DNA of 35,035 nucleotides from JAKCDU01 sp035551615 (GCA_035551615.1 DASZNC010000173.1:1-35035), one strand, 5' to 3'; positions 24,301 through 33,260 are shown, counted from the stretch's first letter. Numbers and translations are program-made. The notes: generated by a model not told the origin, from the letters alone.

Positions 24301-25014
24301 GAAGTCCATCGTGTCCGCTTCCTTGATGACCGGGACCATCAATGTCCGGGTGCCGTCCGCCTTCTCCAGGTCGACGGCGATCCCGAGGTTGAGATGCTGG
24401 TGGCGCCGGACCCCGGGGGCCGCCTTCGGGTCGTCGCTGTCCGGCTCGACGAAGCTGGCGTTGAGGGCGGGAACGCCTTTGAGCGCTTCCACAACTGCGA
24501 ACCCGATGATGTGGGTGAAGCTGACCTTGCCGGCGCTGCCGGTCCGGGACAACTGGTTGTTGAGGATCTTGCGGTTGACCTCGAGCAGCCGGGCCGGTAC
24601 GACCCGGAAACTGGTGGCGGTCGGCACCGAGAGGCTGGCCGTCATGTTGGCGACCACCCGGGCCGCCGCGCCGCGCAGCGGGCTGGCCGGCTCGGGCTGT
24701 GGCCGGGCCCCCGCTTGGCCGTTGGCCGGCCGGTCGGGGGCGGAGACCGGCGGCGCCTTCGGCGCGTCGGCCCGTACCGCCTCACCCGAGGTGGTGGCCT
24801 CGGCGTCGGCATCGCTGCCCGGTGGTGGCGTGTCCGGCCTTACCTCGGGCGTGGCCGGCCGGGCCAGGTTGGCACCGCCGGGCCGGTAGTTCAGGAAGAA
24901 CTCACGCCAGCTCTCACTGACCGAGCCGGGGTCCTGGCGGTACTGCTCGTACATGTCGTCGACCAACCAGGCGTTGGGGCCGAAGGTGGTCTCCCCAGGG
25001 GTGGGTGCGCTCAT
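21319..25014 (-). CDS. kgd: multifunctional 2-oxoglutarate decarboxylase/dehydrogenase E1-E2 (Kgd/OdhA)
   Basis: The enzyme runs the 2-oxoglutarate step of the TCA cycle in actinobacteria and joins a succinyltransferase domain to a thiamine-dependent E1. The 1231-residue product has an N-terminal E1 helix (FGPNAWLVDDMYEQYRQ), a Pro/Ala linker (about 50-110), an acyltransferase domain with SLTNPGTIGTVQSVPRLM and the DHRxxxG site (H328 in YDHRIIQGAESG), and the E1 domain with GMAHRGRLNMLINIVG (H558), HGDAAFAGQG, INNQLGFTT and HGYEGQGAEHSSARIERFL. No lipoyl domain is present, as is normal. In relatives the GarA/OdhI FHA protein regulates this enzyme. ATG 25012-25014 has GAGGA 5 nt upstream; the ATG-like start 8 codons earlier lacks this. 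Confidence 0.96.
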   Translation of the reverse strand: MSAPTPGETTFGPNAWLVDDMYEQYRQDPGSVSESWREFFLNYRPGGANLARPATPEVRPDTPPPGSDADAEATTSGEAVRADAPKAPPVSAPDRPANGQAGARPQPEPASPLRGAAARVVANMTASLSVPTATSFRVVPARLLEVNRKILNNQLSRTGSAGKVSFTHIIGFAVVEALKGVPALNASFVEPDSDDPKAAPGVRRHQHLNLGIAVDLEKADGTRTLMVPVIKEADTMDFRGFWSAYEELIRKVRTNKVGADDLAGATVSLTNPGTIGTVQSVPRLMPGQGAIVGVGSIDYPAEWQAADSRVLAELGVSKVVTITSTYDHRIIQGAESGMFLQRVHRLLTGAESFYQNIFKAMGVPYEPVPFNRDVNDLAEGADLHLRKQMEVDNLINMYRVRGHLIAHLDPLDWKDPHMHPELDPASHGLSVWDLERSFLTNGLAGSQNMTLGDILGVLRDAYCRTIGVEYMHIQEPDQKRWIQEHVEGVSTSLEAAEQRWILDRLNAAEALEQFLNTKFIGQKRFGLEGGEAAIPLVDAVIDQAAVDGLSQVVIGMAHRGRLNMLINIVGKGYGELFSEFEGNIDPGTVQGSGDVKYHKGFRGKFTGRSGRPIDVALSSNPSHLEAVDPVVQGMARALQDQAEDKGPHPVLPLLIHGDAAFAGQGVVAETLNMSALPGYETGGTVHLVINNQLGFTTNPESARSSIYATDVAKMVQAPIFHVNGDDPEACVRVGRLAFAFRQRFHKDVVIDMVCYRRFGHNEQDDPSLTQPLLYQLIKEHRSVRKLYMESLVRRGDIDLDQAEEHLKDFSSRLQAALDETRAAAPPAVKQLPPPPEPAPVLPPIETGVSSEDLDRVVDTLSTFPDGFTVHPKLIKVFETRAKLWASGEADWALGEALAYGTLLLEGRDVRLAGQDTRRGTFGHRNAAVVDYTTGGEYIPLATLTPGRFSIYDSLLSEYAALGFEYGYSLIARDGLVAWEAQFGDFVNGAQIIIDQFLAAAEIKWSQTSGLTLLLPHGYEGQGAEHSSARIERFLDLCAEDNIQVADVTTASQLFHLLRRQVLRSTRKPLVLFTPKRYLRGREAYSPVSEFTAGHFQEVVDDPLFASDDADRTAVRRVVLATGKVSLDLLNARSKSGRQDVAVLRVEQLHPWPGDQIAALVAGYERAAEVVWLQEEPANMGAFNFVRDRLDTMFEADYQVSRVSRVASGSPATGSHAMHELEQEDLLERALA

Positions 25015-25024
25015 AACGTTCCTC

Positions 25025-25030
25025 AGAGTA
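25025..25030 (-). promoter_or_regulatory. -10 element for kgd
   Basis: TACTCT on the minus strand lies 10 nt from the kgd ATG, with GAGGA between, giving at most a very short leader. Confidence 0.4.
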
Positions 25031-25048
25031 CGTCGCATCCCTCCGGTT

Positions 25049-25067
25049 GGACGTCCACCCGATCGGG
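25049..25067. promoter_or_regulatory. paired palindromes in the kgd-ettA divergent gap
   Basis: GGACGTCC (25049-25056) and CCCGATCGGG (25058-25067) are perfect palindromes separated by one base. They lie just upstream of the kgd -10 and could be an operator acting on either gene. Short GC palindromes can occur by chance in such DNA. Confidence 0.3.
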
Positions 25068-25109
25068 CGCTTTGCGGCCGGTCCGGGTGCGTGCGCCAGA
25101 CTGGTCCCC

Positions 25110-26795
<1,686 letters not shown>

Positions 26796-26804
26796 GCCGC
26801 CATC

Positions 26805-27440
26805 TCACTCCCCGAGGGCGTCCCGCAGCCGCCCGATCTCCTGGCGCAGAGTGCCCACCTCGTCGCGGAGGGCGGCCACCTCGGCCCGCAGTTCGTCGAT
26901 CGCCCCACCGCCGCGTCGCGGCTCACCACCGGTGTCGGTGGGCTCGGGCGCCTCGAAGAACAGGTGGGCCCAGCGTTCCTCCTTCTGGCCCGGCCTCCGG
27001 GGTAGGCGCGCGACGTAGGGATCCTCCCAGCGGGTCAAACCCTCCAGGTCGGACTCGACCTCTTCGATACTGGCGAAGTCGGCCATCCGCTCCGTCCGCG
27101 TCCGCAACTCCCCCACCGTCTGCGGGCCACGCAGCAGCAGGACGGCGATCAGCGCCAGCTGACGGTTGTCCAGCGCCAGTCGCTCGTCCATCACATGACG
27201 GAAACGCACCACCGACCGCCCGTGCGACGGGAGGACGAAGCGGGCCAGTCCCTTCTCCTTGAGCGAATCGAGGGCTGATTGCACTTCCGCCTCCGAGTAC
27301 GAGACGACCGGATCCCGGTTCGACGTCTGGTTGCACGCCAGGGTCAGGGCGTTGAGGGAGAGCGGGTACTGCTGGGGAGTGGTCAGCTGCTTCTCGATGA
27401 GGCTTCCCACCACGCGGCCCTCGTCGGGATCGAGCTTCAT
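26805..27440 (-). CDS. YceH-family (DUF480) winged-helix protein
   Basis: The 211-residue product follows the DUF480/YceH pattern: LDPDEGRVVGSLIEKQLTTP, YPLSLNALTLACNQTSNRDP, SYSEAEVQSALDSLKEKGL, then the second winged helix RQLALIAVLLLRGPQTVGEL and RLPRRPGQKEERWAHLF. A C-terminal coiled coil (about 180-208, with repeated LRxEVxxLRDE) is added. The structure is two tandem winged helices; the cellular role is not established, and DNA binding is inferred. The start ATG 27438-27440 has a TACACT -10 box 7 nt upstream. It is divergent from the following hydrolase gene and convergent with ettA (9 bp). Confidence 0.92.
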   Translation of the reverse strand: MKLDPDEGRVVGSLIEKQLTTPQQYPLSLNALTLACNQTSNRDPVVSYSEAEVQSALDSLKEKGLARFVLPSHGRSVVRFRHVMDERLALDNRQLALIAVLLLRGPQTVGELRTRTERMADFASIEEVESDLEGLTRWEDPYVARLPRRPGQKEERWAHLFFEAPEPTDTGGEPRRGGGAIDELRAEVAALRDEVGTLRQEIGRLRDALGE

Positions 27441-27447
27441 TGGGCGC

Positions 27448-27453
27448 AGTGTA
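27448..27453 (-). promoter_or_regulatory. leaderless -10 element for the YceH-family gene
   Basis: TACACT is exactly 7 nt from the ATG on the minus strand, a close match to the consensus at leaderless spacing. It is 12 bp from the opposing promoter of the hydrolase gene. Confidence 0.55.
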
Positions 27454-27465
27454 GGAGCCCTCTTG

Positions 27466-27471
27466 TACGTT
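27466..27471 (+). promoter_or_regulatory. leaderless -10 element for the alpha/beta hydrolase gene
   Basis: TACGTT is 8 nt upstream of the ATG at 27480, preceded by TTG as a weak extended region. The two divergent promoters are almost back to back. Confidence 0.45.
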
Positions 27472-27479
27472 GCCCTGCC

Positions 27480-28262
27480 ATGAAACATCCGGCCGGCTCC
27501 CTCCGCGTCGTCCACCGCGAACCGATCGCCGACGGGCCGGCCGCCGGGCGCACCCTCGTTCTCGTCCACGGCGCCATGGACCGGGCCACCAGCTTCACCC
27601 GTCTGATGGCCAAGCTGCCGGACTGGCGCATACTGGCCTACGACCGCCGGGGCTACGGGCAGTCGCTCGAGGCCGGCCCGCCGGACGGGTTCGATGTGCA
27701 GATCGACGACCTGGTCTCGGTGGTCGACGGGTCGCCGGCCGTCGTATTCGGGCACAGCCTGGGCGGCGACGTCGTCCTGGGTGCACTATCGCGCCATCCG
27801 GACCTGTTCGACGCCGCCCTGATCTGGGAGGCTCCGCAACCCTGGCTGGCGTGGTGGCCGGCCGATACCTCGTCTCGGGGCGCCGGGTCGGAACTGGAGC
27901 CGGAGGAGCGGGCCGAGTGGTTCATGAGACGGATGGTGGGTGACCGGATCTGGGACCGTCTGCCGCAGAGCACCAAGGATCAGCGCCGGGCCGAGGGGCA
28001 CACGCTGGCGGCCGACATGCGTTCCCTCACCGACGGCCCGCTGTTCGATACGGCCCGTATCCACATCCCGATCCTCATCGGTCGCGGCGGGCGATCGAAA
28101 GCCCACCAGAGGCGATCGGCTCGCGAGTTGGCCGACGCCCTCCCGAACGGCGAGCTGGTCGAGATACCCGACGCCGGCCACGGTGCCCATCTGAGCCACC
28201 CCGGAGAAGTGGCCGATCTCATCCGCCGGGTCGCCGGTGTGTTGATCGACGATCAATCTTGA
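27480..28262 (+). CDS. alpha/beta-fold hydrolase
   Basis: The 260-residue product is a cytosolic serine hydrolase. The oxyanion segment is LVLVHGAMDRATSF (H30-G31), followed by ILAYDRRGYGQS, the nucleophile elbow VVFGHSLGGDVVLGAL with S93, PILIGRGGRSKAH near the acid, and the catalytic histidine in IPDAGHGAHLSHP. A lid rich in Trp (QPWLAWWPADTS) suggests a hydrophobic substrate. The substrate cannot be told from sequence. Its own divergent promoter lies just upstream, and the -35 box of the next gene overlaps its stop codon. Confidence 0.9.
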   Translation: MKHPAGSLRVVHREPIADGPAAGRTLVLVHGAMDRATSFTRLMAKLPDWRILAYDRRGYGQSLEAGPPDGFDVQIDDLVSVVDGSPAVVFGHSLGGDVVLGALSRHPDLFDAALIWEAPQPWLAWWPADTSSRGAGSELEPEERAEWFMRRMVGDRIWDRLPQSTKDQRRAEGHTLAADMRSLTDGPLFDTARIHIPILIGRGGRSKAHQRRSARELADALPNGELVEIPDAGHGAHLSHPGEVADLIRRVAGVLIDDQS

Positions 28263-28287
28263 CGACCCGACCGGGTCGGGCCATCTT
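28259..28287 (+). promoter_or_regulatory. promoter of the DUF2332 gene with an inverted repeat in its spacer
   Basis: TTGACG (28259-28264) and CATCTT (28282-28287) are 17 bp apart, and 6 nt later comes the GTG at 28294. The spacer contains CCCGAC-CGG-GTCGGG, a 6-bp inverted repeat that could be an operator or a terminator of the hydrolase gene. Confidence 0.5.
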
Positions 28288-28293
28288 GAACGG

Positions 28294-29370
28294 GTGAGCA
28301 CCGAGACGCTCGATCCGGTCGATGGGCTGGCCAAGCTGTGGGCCGGCTACTCCCGTGGGGTCTATGGCCCCGATTACCCGCTGTACCAGATGTTGTCAGC
28401 CGCAGTGTCAGGTGATCGGCGGATACTGGAGATGATCGCCGGCTGCCCCCCAGAGGCCCACGATCCGAACCTGTTCATGGCCGCCGTGCAGTACCTGGTG
28501 ATGGAAGGAGCCCCGCACCGGTTGGGCCGGTACTACCGGGGAGAACCGGTGAGTCCGGAAGAGGCCAGCGCCGCCCTGGCCGACTTCACCGACGCCTACG
28601 CCGACCGGATCAGAGCCCTGCTCTCCACCCGCCACGTCCAGACCAACGAGACCGGGCGGTGCGGCGGCCTGGCCGTCGGCCTGGTGCAAGCCGCTGAGCT
28701 CATCGGATCGCCGATCGCCCTGATCGACGACGGGGCCAGCGCCGGCCTCAACCTCTGCCTCGACGAGTACCTGATCGACTTCGGTCCGGCCGGCAGGACC
28801 GGGCCGTCCGACTCCCCGGTGCTGATCCGCAGCGAGTGGCGGGGTGCGGGCCGACCCGACCTCGATGTCCCGGTCATAGCCCATCGCCTCGGCATCGACC
28901 GTGTCCCGGTGGACACCCGCGACAGCGACACCGCCCGCTGGATGCTGGCGTGCATCTGGCCCGGCAACGACCGGCAGGACCGGGCCCGGGCGGCCATGGA
29001 GATCGCCGCCCGGCGACCGGCCGTGGTACGGCGGGGCGACATGGTCGAGGACCTGGCGCCGGCCCTGCAGGAGTGCCGGGCCTGGCCGACTGTCGTAGTG
29101 ACGTCATGGTCGTTCAGCTATCTGTCGATCGAGGCCCGGGCCCGGTTCCGCGCCGTGCTGCAGGACGAGGGGCGCACTCGTCCGGTGGCCTGGGTGTGCC
29201 TGGACATCCTGGGCGTCGACGACATCTTCGAGCCGCCGGCGCCGCCCGCTGACATCGCCCGGCCGATGCCCAGCATCCTGGGCCTGGCCGTCTTCGACCG
29301 GGCGGGTGTCGAAGCCCGCACACTGGGTTTCATCCACTCCCACGGCACCTGGATCCACTGGCTCGGTTGA
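28294..29370 (+). CDS. DUF2332 family protein
   Basis: The 358-residue product matches the actinobacterial DUF2332 pattern: LAKLWAGYSRGVYGPDYPLY, HDPNLFMAAVQYLVMEGA, TNETGRCGGLAVGLVQAAEL, then the glycine-rich IALIDDGASAGLNLCLDEYL and PVVITSWSF-like VVVTSWSFSYLSIEAR. The GASAGLNL loop and following strands resemble a SAM-methyltransferase-like Rossmann fold, but the function is not established. The C-terminal half ends with GFIHSHGTWIHWLG. GTG 28294 follows a good promoter. It is convergent with the ASCH-like gene (3 bp). Confidence 0.88.
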   Translation: MSTETLDPVDGLAKLWAGYSRGVYGPDYPLYQMLSAAVSGDRRILEMIAGCPPEAHDPNLFMAAVQYLVMEGAPHRLGRYYRGEPVSPEEASAALADFTDAYADRIRALLSTRHVQTNETGRCGGLAVGLVQAAELIGSPIALIDDGASAGLNLCLDEYLIDFGPAGRTGPSDSPVLIRSEWRGAGRPDLDVPVIAHRLGIDRVPVDTRDSDTARWMLACIWPGNDRQDRARAAMEIAARRPAVVRRGDMVEDLAPALQECRAWPTVVVTSWSFSYLSIEARARFRAVLQDEGRTRPVAWVCLDILGVDDIFEPPAPPADIARPMPSILGLAVFDRAGVEARTLGFIHSHGTWIHWLG

Positions 29371-29373
29371 GCC

Positions 29374-29658
29374 TCAGACGACGTGGAACTCGATGCGCCA
29401 CACGAGGGTGTCATCGTGGATGGGCCCGGCATGGGCGGCCCGGCGCCGGAGGGACTCGATGTCGGGCTCGCCGGCCTGGGCCACGTCTCCGACCGTGATC
29501 GAGGCGAACGGCACCAGCTCCACCGAGTCGACCTCTATCTCGACCGACGCCGTGCGGTAACGGCCGCCCTCTTTGACCTTCGGCCGGCTCCACAACCGGA
29601 CCGAGAGAGTGATCCGGCCGTCGGCCACCGCCGGGCGGAGTTCGGGACTGAACTGCAC
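29374..29658 (-). CDS. small ASCH-domain-like protein
   Basis: The 94-residue product reads as a small beta-barrel of the ASCH/PUA-like type: ITLSVRLWSRPKVKEGGRY, then VEIEVDSVELVPFASITVGD, AGEPDIESLRRRAAHAG and the C-terminal strand LVWRIEFHVV. The pattern 'R...PKVK.G..Y......I.VDSIE.VPF..IT..D....G' is the ASCH hallmark. These domains bind RNA or modified nucleosides; some are amidohydrolases for N4-acetylcytidine, but the catalytic Lys-Thr-Glu set cannot be assigned with confidence here. The GTG 29656-29658 has a TAGCCT box 6 nt upstream. Confidence 0.8.
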   Translation of the reverse strand: MQFSPELRPAVADGRITLSVRLWSRPKVKEGGRYRTASVEIEVDSVELVPFASITVGDVAQAGEPDIESLRRRAAHAGPIHDDTLVWRIEFHVV

Positions 29659-29664
29659 TTCCCG

Positions 29665-29670
29665 AGGCTA
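29665..29670 (-). promoter_or_regulatory. leaderless -10 element for the ASCH-like gene
   Basis: TAGCCT on the minus strand is 6 nt from the GTG. It lies in the 23-bp gap after the small upstream ORF, so the ASCH-like gene can be expressed on its own. Confidence 0.45.
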
Positions 29671-29681
29671 GGTCCGGCCGA

Positions 29682-29867
29682 TCAGTACCGGCTGGCTGCG
29701 GGGACCTCACCCCGGTAGATGTCCCACCCGGGGGGGCCGTAACCGTCGAGCATGGTGAACAGCAACGACCGATCGATGTCCGGCAGGGAGATGTCGGGCG
29801 GGCGATGGGCCGGCCCGAATGCGACTGCCTCGACCCGGTCAGCGGGATCGAACGGGGTGCGGGTCAC
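29682..29867 (-). CDS. short ORF of 61 residues, unknown function
   Basis: A GTG-started frame reads VTRTPFDPADRVEAVAFG, then PPDISLPDIDRSLLFTMLDG and YGPPGWDIYRGEVPAASRY. The third codon positions are strongly G/C, so it looks translated. It has no membrane segment or known motif and I do not recognise it. No Shine-Dalgarno or leaderless -10 is seen before the GTG. The frame continues upstream through a TAA (29874-29876) into another coding-like stretch, so this could be the C-terminal part of a broken gene. Confidence 0.6.
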   Translation of the reverse strand: MTRTPFDPADRVEAVAFGPAHRPPDISLPDIDRSLLFTMLDGYGPPGWDIYRGEVPAASRY

Positions 29868-29873
29868 GAGGAG

Positions 29874-29967
29874 TTAGTCGTCTATGTCCGCTTTGCCCTT
29901 GAGACGGGGGCGCCAGCCCGCATCGCCGGTCTCCCGTACTACCGGTTTTTCGTCGAACCAGTCGATC
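29874..29967 (-). pseudogene. possible gene fragment ending at TAA, in frame with the 61-residue ORF
   Basis: Immediately after the esterase stop, in a different frame, the minus strand reads AEIDWFDEKPVVRETGDAG and RPRLKGKADIDD before a TAA. No ATG, GTG, TTG or CTG lies in this stretch, so it has no obvious start of its own. The frame is the same as that of the 61-residue ORF nine bases further on. It may be a broken N-terminal part of that gene or simply untranslated sequence. Confidence 0.25.
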
Positions 29968-30651
29968 TCAGCCGGCGTCGAGCACCCCCAGCAGATGGTC
30001 GGCGAGGAGCGCCGGACAGGACAGGAAGGGAGAGTGATCGCTGTCGATCCGGATGGTCGAACCCGCATTGGCGGCCATTGTCTCCTGTGCGGTCGTGCTG
30101 AGAACGTGGTCGTCGGTGCAGATGACGTACGTGCTGGGCAGGACTTTCCAGGCCGGAACCTCGGGGGGCCGGGTGATCAGGAGGGCGGTGGGCATGTCCC
30201 GCAACCGCCCGGCGGCCCAAACGGATTCCTCCCGGGTGCAGCGGTTGTAGAAGGCGTCGTAGGCCTGAGTGCGGTCGAAGCGGGCGGTCTCTCCGGACAG
30301 GTCGATGGCCGCCATACCGGTCCCACCGCTGAAGTCGACGTTCTGGCCGGGGGCCGTCATGATGGCCGTCAGATAGATCAACGACCGGATCGGGCCGTAC
30401 GGCCGACCGTCGGCGATGGCTGCGGCGCTGATGACGGCGCCTCCGAAGGAGTGACCCATCACGGTCACGGCCCCGCCGCCGGACGCCAGGCGGTCGGCTG
30501 CGGTACGGACCGTGTCGGCATCGGCGTCCGGCGTCGTGAACGGCAGTTCCACCGCTTCGTACGCGATATCCCGGGCGTCCAGCTCCGGGCCCAGCCGATC
30601 CCAGCACCAGGCGCCGTGGAAGGCACCGTGCACGAGCAGCAGTCGGTTCAT
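29968..30651 (-). CDS. alpha/beta-fold esterase (EstC/methylesterase-like)
   Basis: The 227-residue product has the N-terminus RLLLVHGAFHGAWCWDRLG, the hallmark of the small esterases related to plant methyl-esterases and bacterial EstC. The nucleophile elbow is VMGHSFGGAV with S68. The acid is probably in STYVICTDDHVL and the histidine in RIDSDHSPFLSCPALLADHL. The substrate is unknown; small esters are likely. ATG 30649-30651 matches the family N-terminus. It lies 39 bp after the GGDEF-EAL gene on the same strand and may be read through from it. Confidence 0.9.
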   Translation of the reverse strand: MNRLLLVHGAFHGAWCWDRLGPELDARDIAYEAVELPFTTPDADADTVRTAADRLASGGGAVTVMGHSFGGAVISAAAIADGRPYGPIRSLIYLTAIMTAPGQNVDFSGGTGMAAIDLSGETARFDRTQAYDAFYNRCTREESVWAAGRLRDMPTALLITRPPEVPAWKVLPSTYVICTDDHVLSTTAQETMAANAGSTIRIDSDHSPFLSCPALLADHLLGVLDAG

Positions 30652-30690
30652 CCGACTGAAGCTAGCGCGACCCCCCGGTGGCCCAACGGG

Positions 30691-32787
30691 TCAGCGCAAC
30701 GGCCAGTCGCGTAACAACGTCTCGATTTCTCCCGCCGGTACCGGTCGGGCGAAGAGATAGCCCTGACCGAACTCGCACCCCAACGCCTTCAGCTCACCGA
30801 GCTGGGCCTCCGTCTCGATGCCCTCAGCCGTGACCTTGAACCCCAGTGCATGGGCCAGCGCGACCGTCGAGCGGACGATGGCATCTCCATCCGAGGCCAT
30901 CCCGGACACGAACGACCTGTCGATCTTCAGCACGGACACAGGAAACCGGTGGAGGGCGGCGAGCGACGAGTAACCGGTTCCGAAATCGTCGAGGTCCATG
31001 CCGATACCCGACGCGCTGAGCTCGGTGACGATATGGGCCATGCGGTCCGGTTCGCGCATCAGGGTCCCCTCGGTGATCTCCAGGTGCAGGAGGCGGCCGG
31101 GGACGCCGGCGGCGGCGACTGCGGCCAGGACCTGTCCGGGGAACTGCGGATCATCCAACTGGCGACCGGACACGTTGACACTCATCTGCACATCGCTGCC
31201 GATCGTCCCGGACGCCCGCCACCGGGCCAGGTCGACCAGCGCCATGTTCAGGAGCTGCATGCCCAGCTGGGAGATCAGCCCGGTCTCCTCGGCGATCGGT
31301 ATGAACTCGACCGGCGGCACTTCAGGAAGATCGGACGGCCAGCGGGCCAACGCTTCGAATCCCGATACCTCCCCGGTCGCCAGGTCGATCACCGGTTGAT
31401 AGTGCACCTGGGCCCGACCCTGCTCGACCACCATCCGCAGGTCGTGTTCGCGCTCGAGCCGTTCGGCGATCCGCTGGTGCATGCTGCTGTCGTAGACGCA
31501 GTAACGCCCGTTGGCCCGGCACTTGGCCTCGTACATGGCGATATCGGCGTTGCGCATGAGATCGGCCGCACTCGACGCGTCGCTCGCCAGGGCGATCCCA
31601 GTGCTGCCGCTCACGAACAGGTGGTGGTCCCCGATCTCGAACTCGTCCTCCAACGCGTGGTTGATCCGGTCGGCCACCTGGATGGCCAGGTCGGCCGCCT
31701 GGGCCGCTGGTATGTCTTGGAGCAACACGGTGAACTCGTCCCCGGCCAGGCGGGCGACAGTGTCGGCCGGCCGCAGCTCCTTCGCCAGCCGGCCGGCAAG
31801 GGCGACCAGAAGCCGGTCACCGACGCTGTGGCTGAAGGTGTCGTTGACCAGCTTGAACCGGTCGATGTCCAGGAAGAGAACCACGCAGGACTGCTCCGGG
31901 CTGCTCTGGTGACGGAGCATGGCCCGCTCCAACCGTTCGATGAAGTACGCCCGGTTCGGCAGCCCGGTCAGGGAGTCGTGGAGTGCGTCGTAGCGCAGGC
32001 GGTCCTCGGCCAGGCGCGAGACGGTGATGTCGGACAGCGAACCGGCCATGCGGGCCGGGGTGCCGGTGTCGTCGGACACGGCGATGCCCCGCGCCAACAT
32101 CCATCGCCAGGATCCGTCGGCGTGGAGCATCCGGTGCTTGAACTGCAAAAGCGACGTTCGGCCGCTGAGATGCGCCTCGATGGCCAGGCGCAGGCCGGGC
32201 TGGTCATCAGGATGGACCTGGTCCATCCAGGTCGAGGGAGTGCCTTCCTGGGCATCGAGACCGGCACCGAGTAGGGCCCACCAACGGGGTGAGTAGTAGA
32301 CCCGGTCGGTCTGCAGGTCCCAGTCCCAGATGCCGTCGTTGGCCGCCCGTACGGCCAGGGAGTAGCGGCGTTCGCTGGCGGCCAGCTGCTCGAGGGCGTG
32401 GTACTGGGAGATGGCGTAGCGGATCGTCCGTTCCAGCGTGAAAGGGTTCAACTCCTGCTTCAGCATGAAGTCGGTCACCCCGGACGCGCTGGCTTCCTGA
32501 TCGATGCTGTAGTCCCCCTCGCCCGTCAGGAGGATGACCGGGGCCTGGGCCCGGTTGGCGAACGCCTCCTTGACCAGTTCGAGTCCGGTGTGGGCGCCCA
32601 GCCGGTAGTCGACTATGTAGATGTCATGGCGGTCGTGACGGATGCGTTCGAGCGCGCTGGTGAAGTCCCCGCACCGGTCCAGGTGGAAGCGCGTCCGGTC
32701 CTGGCGCTGCAGCATGTCGCTCGTGATCAGATAGTCCTCATCGTCGTCCTCCACCAGGAGGACCGATACGACGCCCGCTTCGCCCAT
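30691..32787 (-). CDS. REC-PAS-GGDEF-EAL cyclic-di-GMP signalling protein
   Basis: The 698-residue product has a receiver domain (about 7-125; phosphoacceptor D60 in IYIVDYRLG), a PAS domain (about 145-265, GIWDWDLQTDRVYYSPRWW), a GGDEF domain with the site AGDEF at 348-352 (Ala replaces the first Gly, as in some active cyclases), and an EAL domain beginning at E478-A479-L480. The EAL residues are intact: NVSGRQL, LEITEG, DLDDFGTGYSSL, LKIDRSFV, AEGIETE and GCEFGQGYLF. It may make or break c-di-GMP; the phosphodiesterase is the surer activity. ATG 32785-32787 begins 2 bp after the stop of the response regulator. A longer in-frame version starts inside that gene. Confidence 0.94.
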   Translation of the reverse strand: MGEAGVVSVLLVEDDDEDYLITSDMLQRQDRTRFHLDRCGDFTSALERIRHDRHDIYIVDYRLGAHTGLELVKEAFANRAQAPVILLTGEGDYSIDQEASASGVTDFMLKQELNPFTLERTIRYAISQYHALEQLAASERRYSLAVRAANDGIWDWDLQTDRVYYSPRWWALLGAGLDAQEGTPSTWMDQVHPDDQPGLRLAIEAHLSGRTSLLQFKHRMLHADGSWRWMLARGIAVSDDTGTPARMAGSLSDITVSRLAEDRLRYDALHDSLTGLPNRAYFIERLERAMLRHQSSPEQSCVVLFLDIDRFKLVNDTFSHSVGDRLLVALAGRLAKELRPADTVARLAGDEFTVLLQDIPAAQAADLAIQVADRINHALEDEFEIGDHHLFVSGSTGIALASDASSAADLMRNADIAMYEAKCRANGRYCVYDSSMHQRIAERLEREHDLRMVVEQGRAQVHYQPVIDLATGEVSGFEALARWPSDLPEVPPVEFIPIAEETGLISQLGMQLLNMALVDLARWRASGTIGSDVQMSVNVSGRQLDDPQFPGQVLAAVAAAGVPGRLLHLEITEGTLMREPDRMAHIVTELSASGIGMDLDDFGTGYSSLAALHRFPVSVLKIDRSFVSGMASDGDAIVRSTVALAHALGFKVTAEGIETEAQLGELKALGCEFGQGYLFARPVPAGEIETLLRDWPLR

Positions 32788-32789
32788 GC

Positions 32790-33260
32790 CTAGCTGTCGG
32801 CGGGGTCTATCAGCTCGACCAGTTCCAGCCAATACCGTTGCCACGCCCGCATCGCTTCCACTAGGCCGGCGAATGTCACCGGCTTGGTTATGAACGAGTT
32901 CACCCCGAGGTCGTAGGTCCGGAAGATGTCCTCCTCGTCTTTCGATGTGGTGAGCACGACCACCGGAATGGTCCGGAGGTTCGGGTCGGACTTGATCTCG
33001 GCCAGAGCCTCGCGACCGTCCTTCTTGGGCATGTTCAGGTCGAGCAGGATGATGCCCGGCCGAGGCGCGTCCACCGCCGGGTCGGAGTACTGGCCGTCCC
33101 GCCGCAGGTAGTCCATGAGGTCCTGACCATCGACCGCAAAACGCATCTGGTTGGCCAACCTGGCGTTCTGGAGGGCTTCTCTGGTCAGCTCCCGGTCGTC
33201 CTCGTCGTCGTCGGCCATCAAGATGACGACGGCTCTCGAGAGTGATTCAGACTCGGGCAC
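32790..33260 (-). CDS. CheY-like (RcpA-type) response regulator
   Basis: The 156-residue product is a single receiver domain: AVVILMADDDEDDRELTRE with acidic D17-D19, phosphoacceptor D74 in IILLDLNMPKKDG, the switch residue in VVVLTTSKDEEDI and the lysine in VNSFITKPVTFAGL. The pattern 'MADDDEDD..L...A' and the NMPKKDG loop are typical of RcpA regulators paired with phytochrome-like kinases. It has no output domain, so it would act by protein contact. GTG 33258-33260 overlaps the kinase stop by 14 bp, and the gene ends 2 bp before the GGDEF-EAL start. Confidence 0.93.
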   Translation of the reverse strand: MPESESLSRAVVILMADDDEDDRELTREALQNARLANQMRFAVDGQDLMDYLRRDGQYSDPAVDAPRPGIILLDLNMPKKDGREALAEIKSDPNLRTIPVVVLTTSKDEEDIFRTYDLGVNSFITKPVTFAGLVEAMRAWQRYWLELVELIDPADS

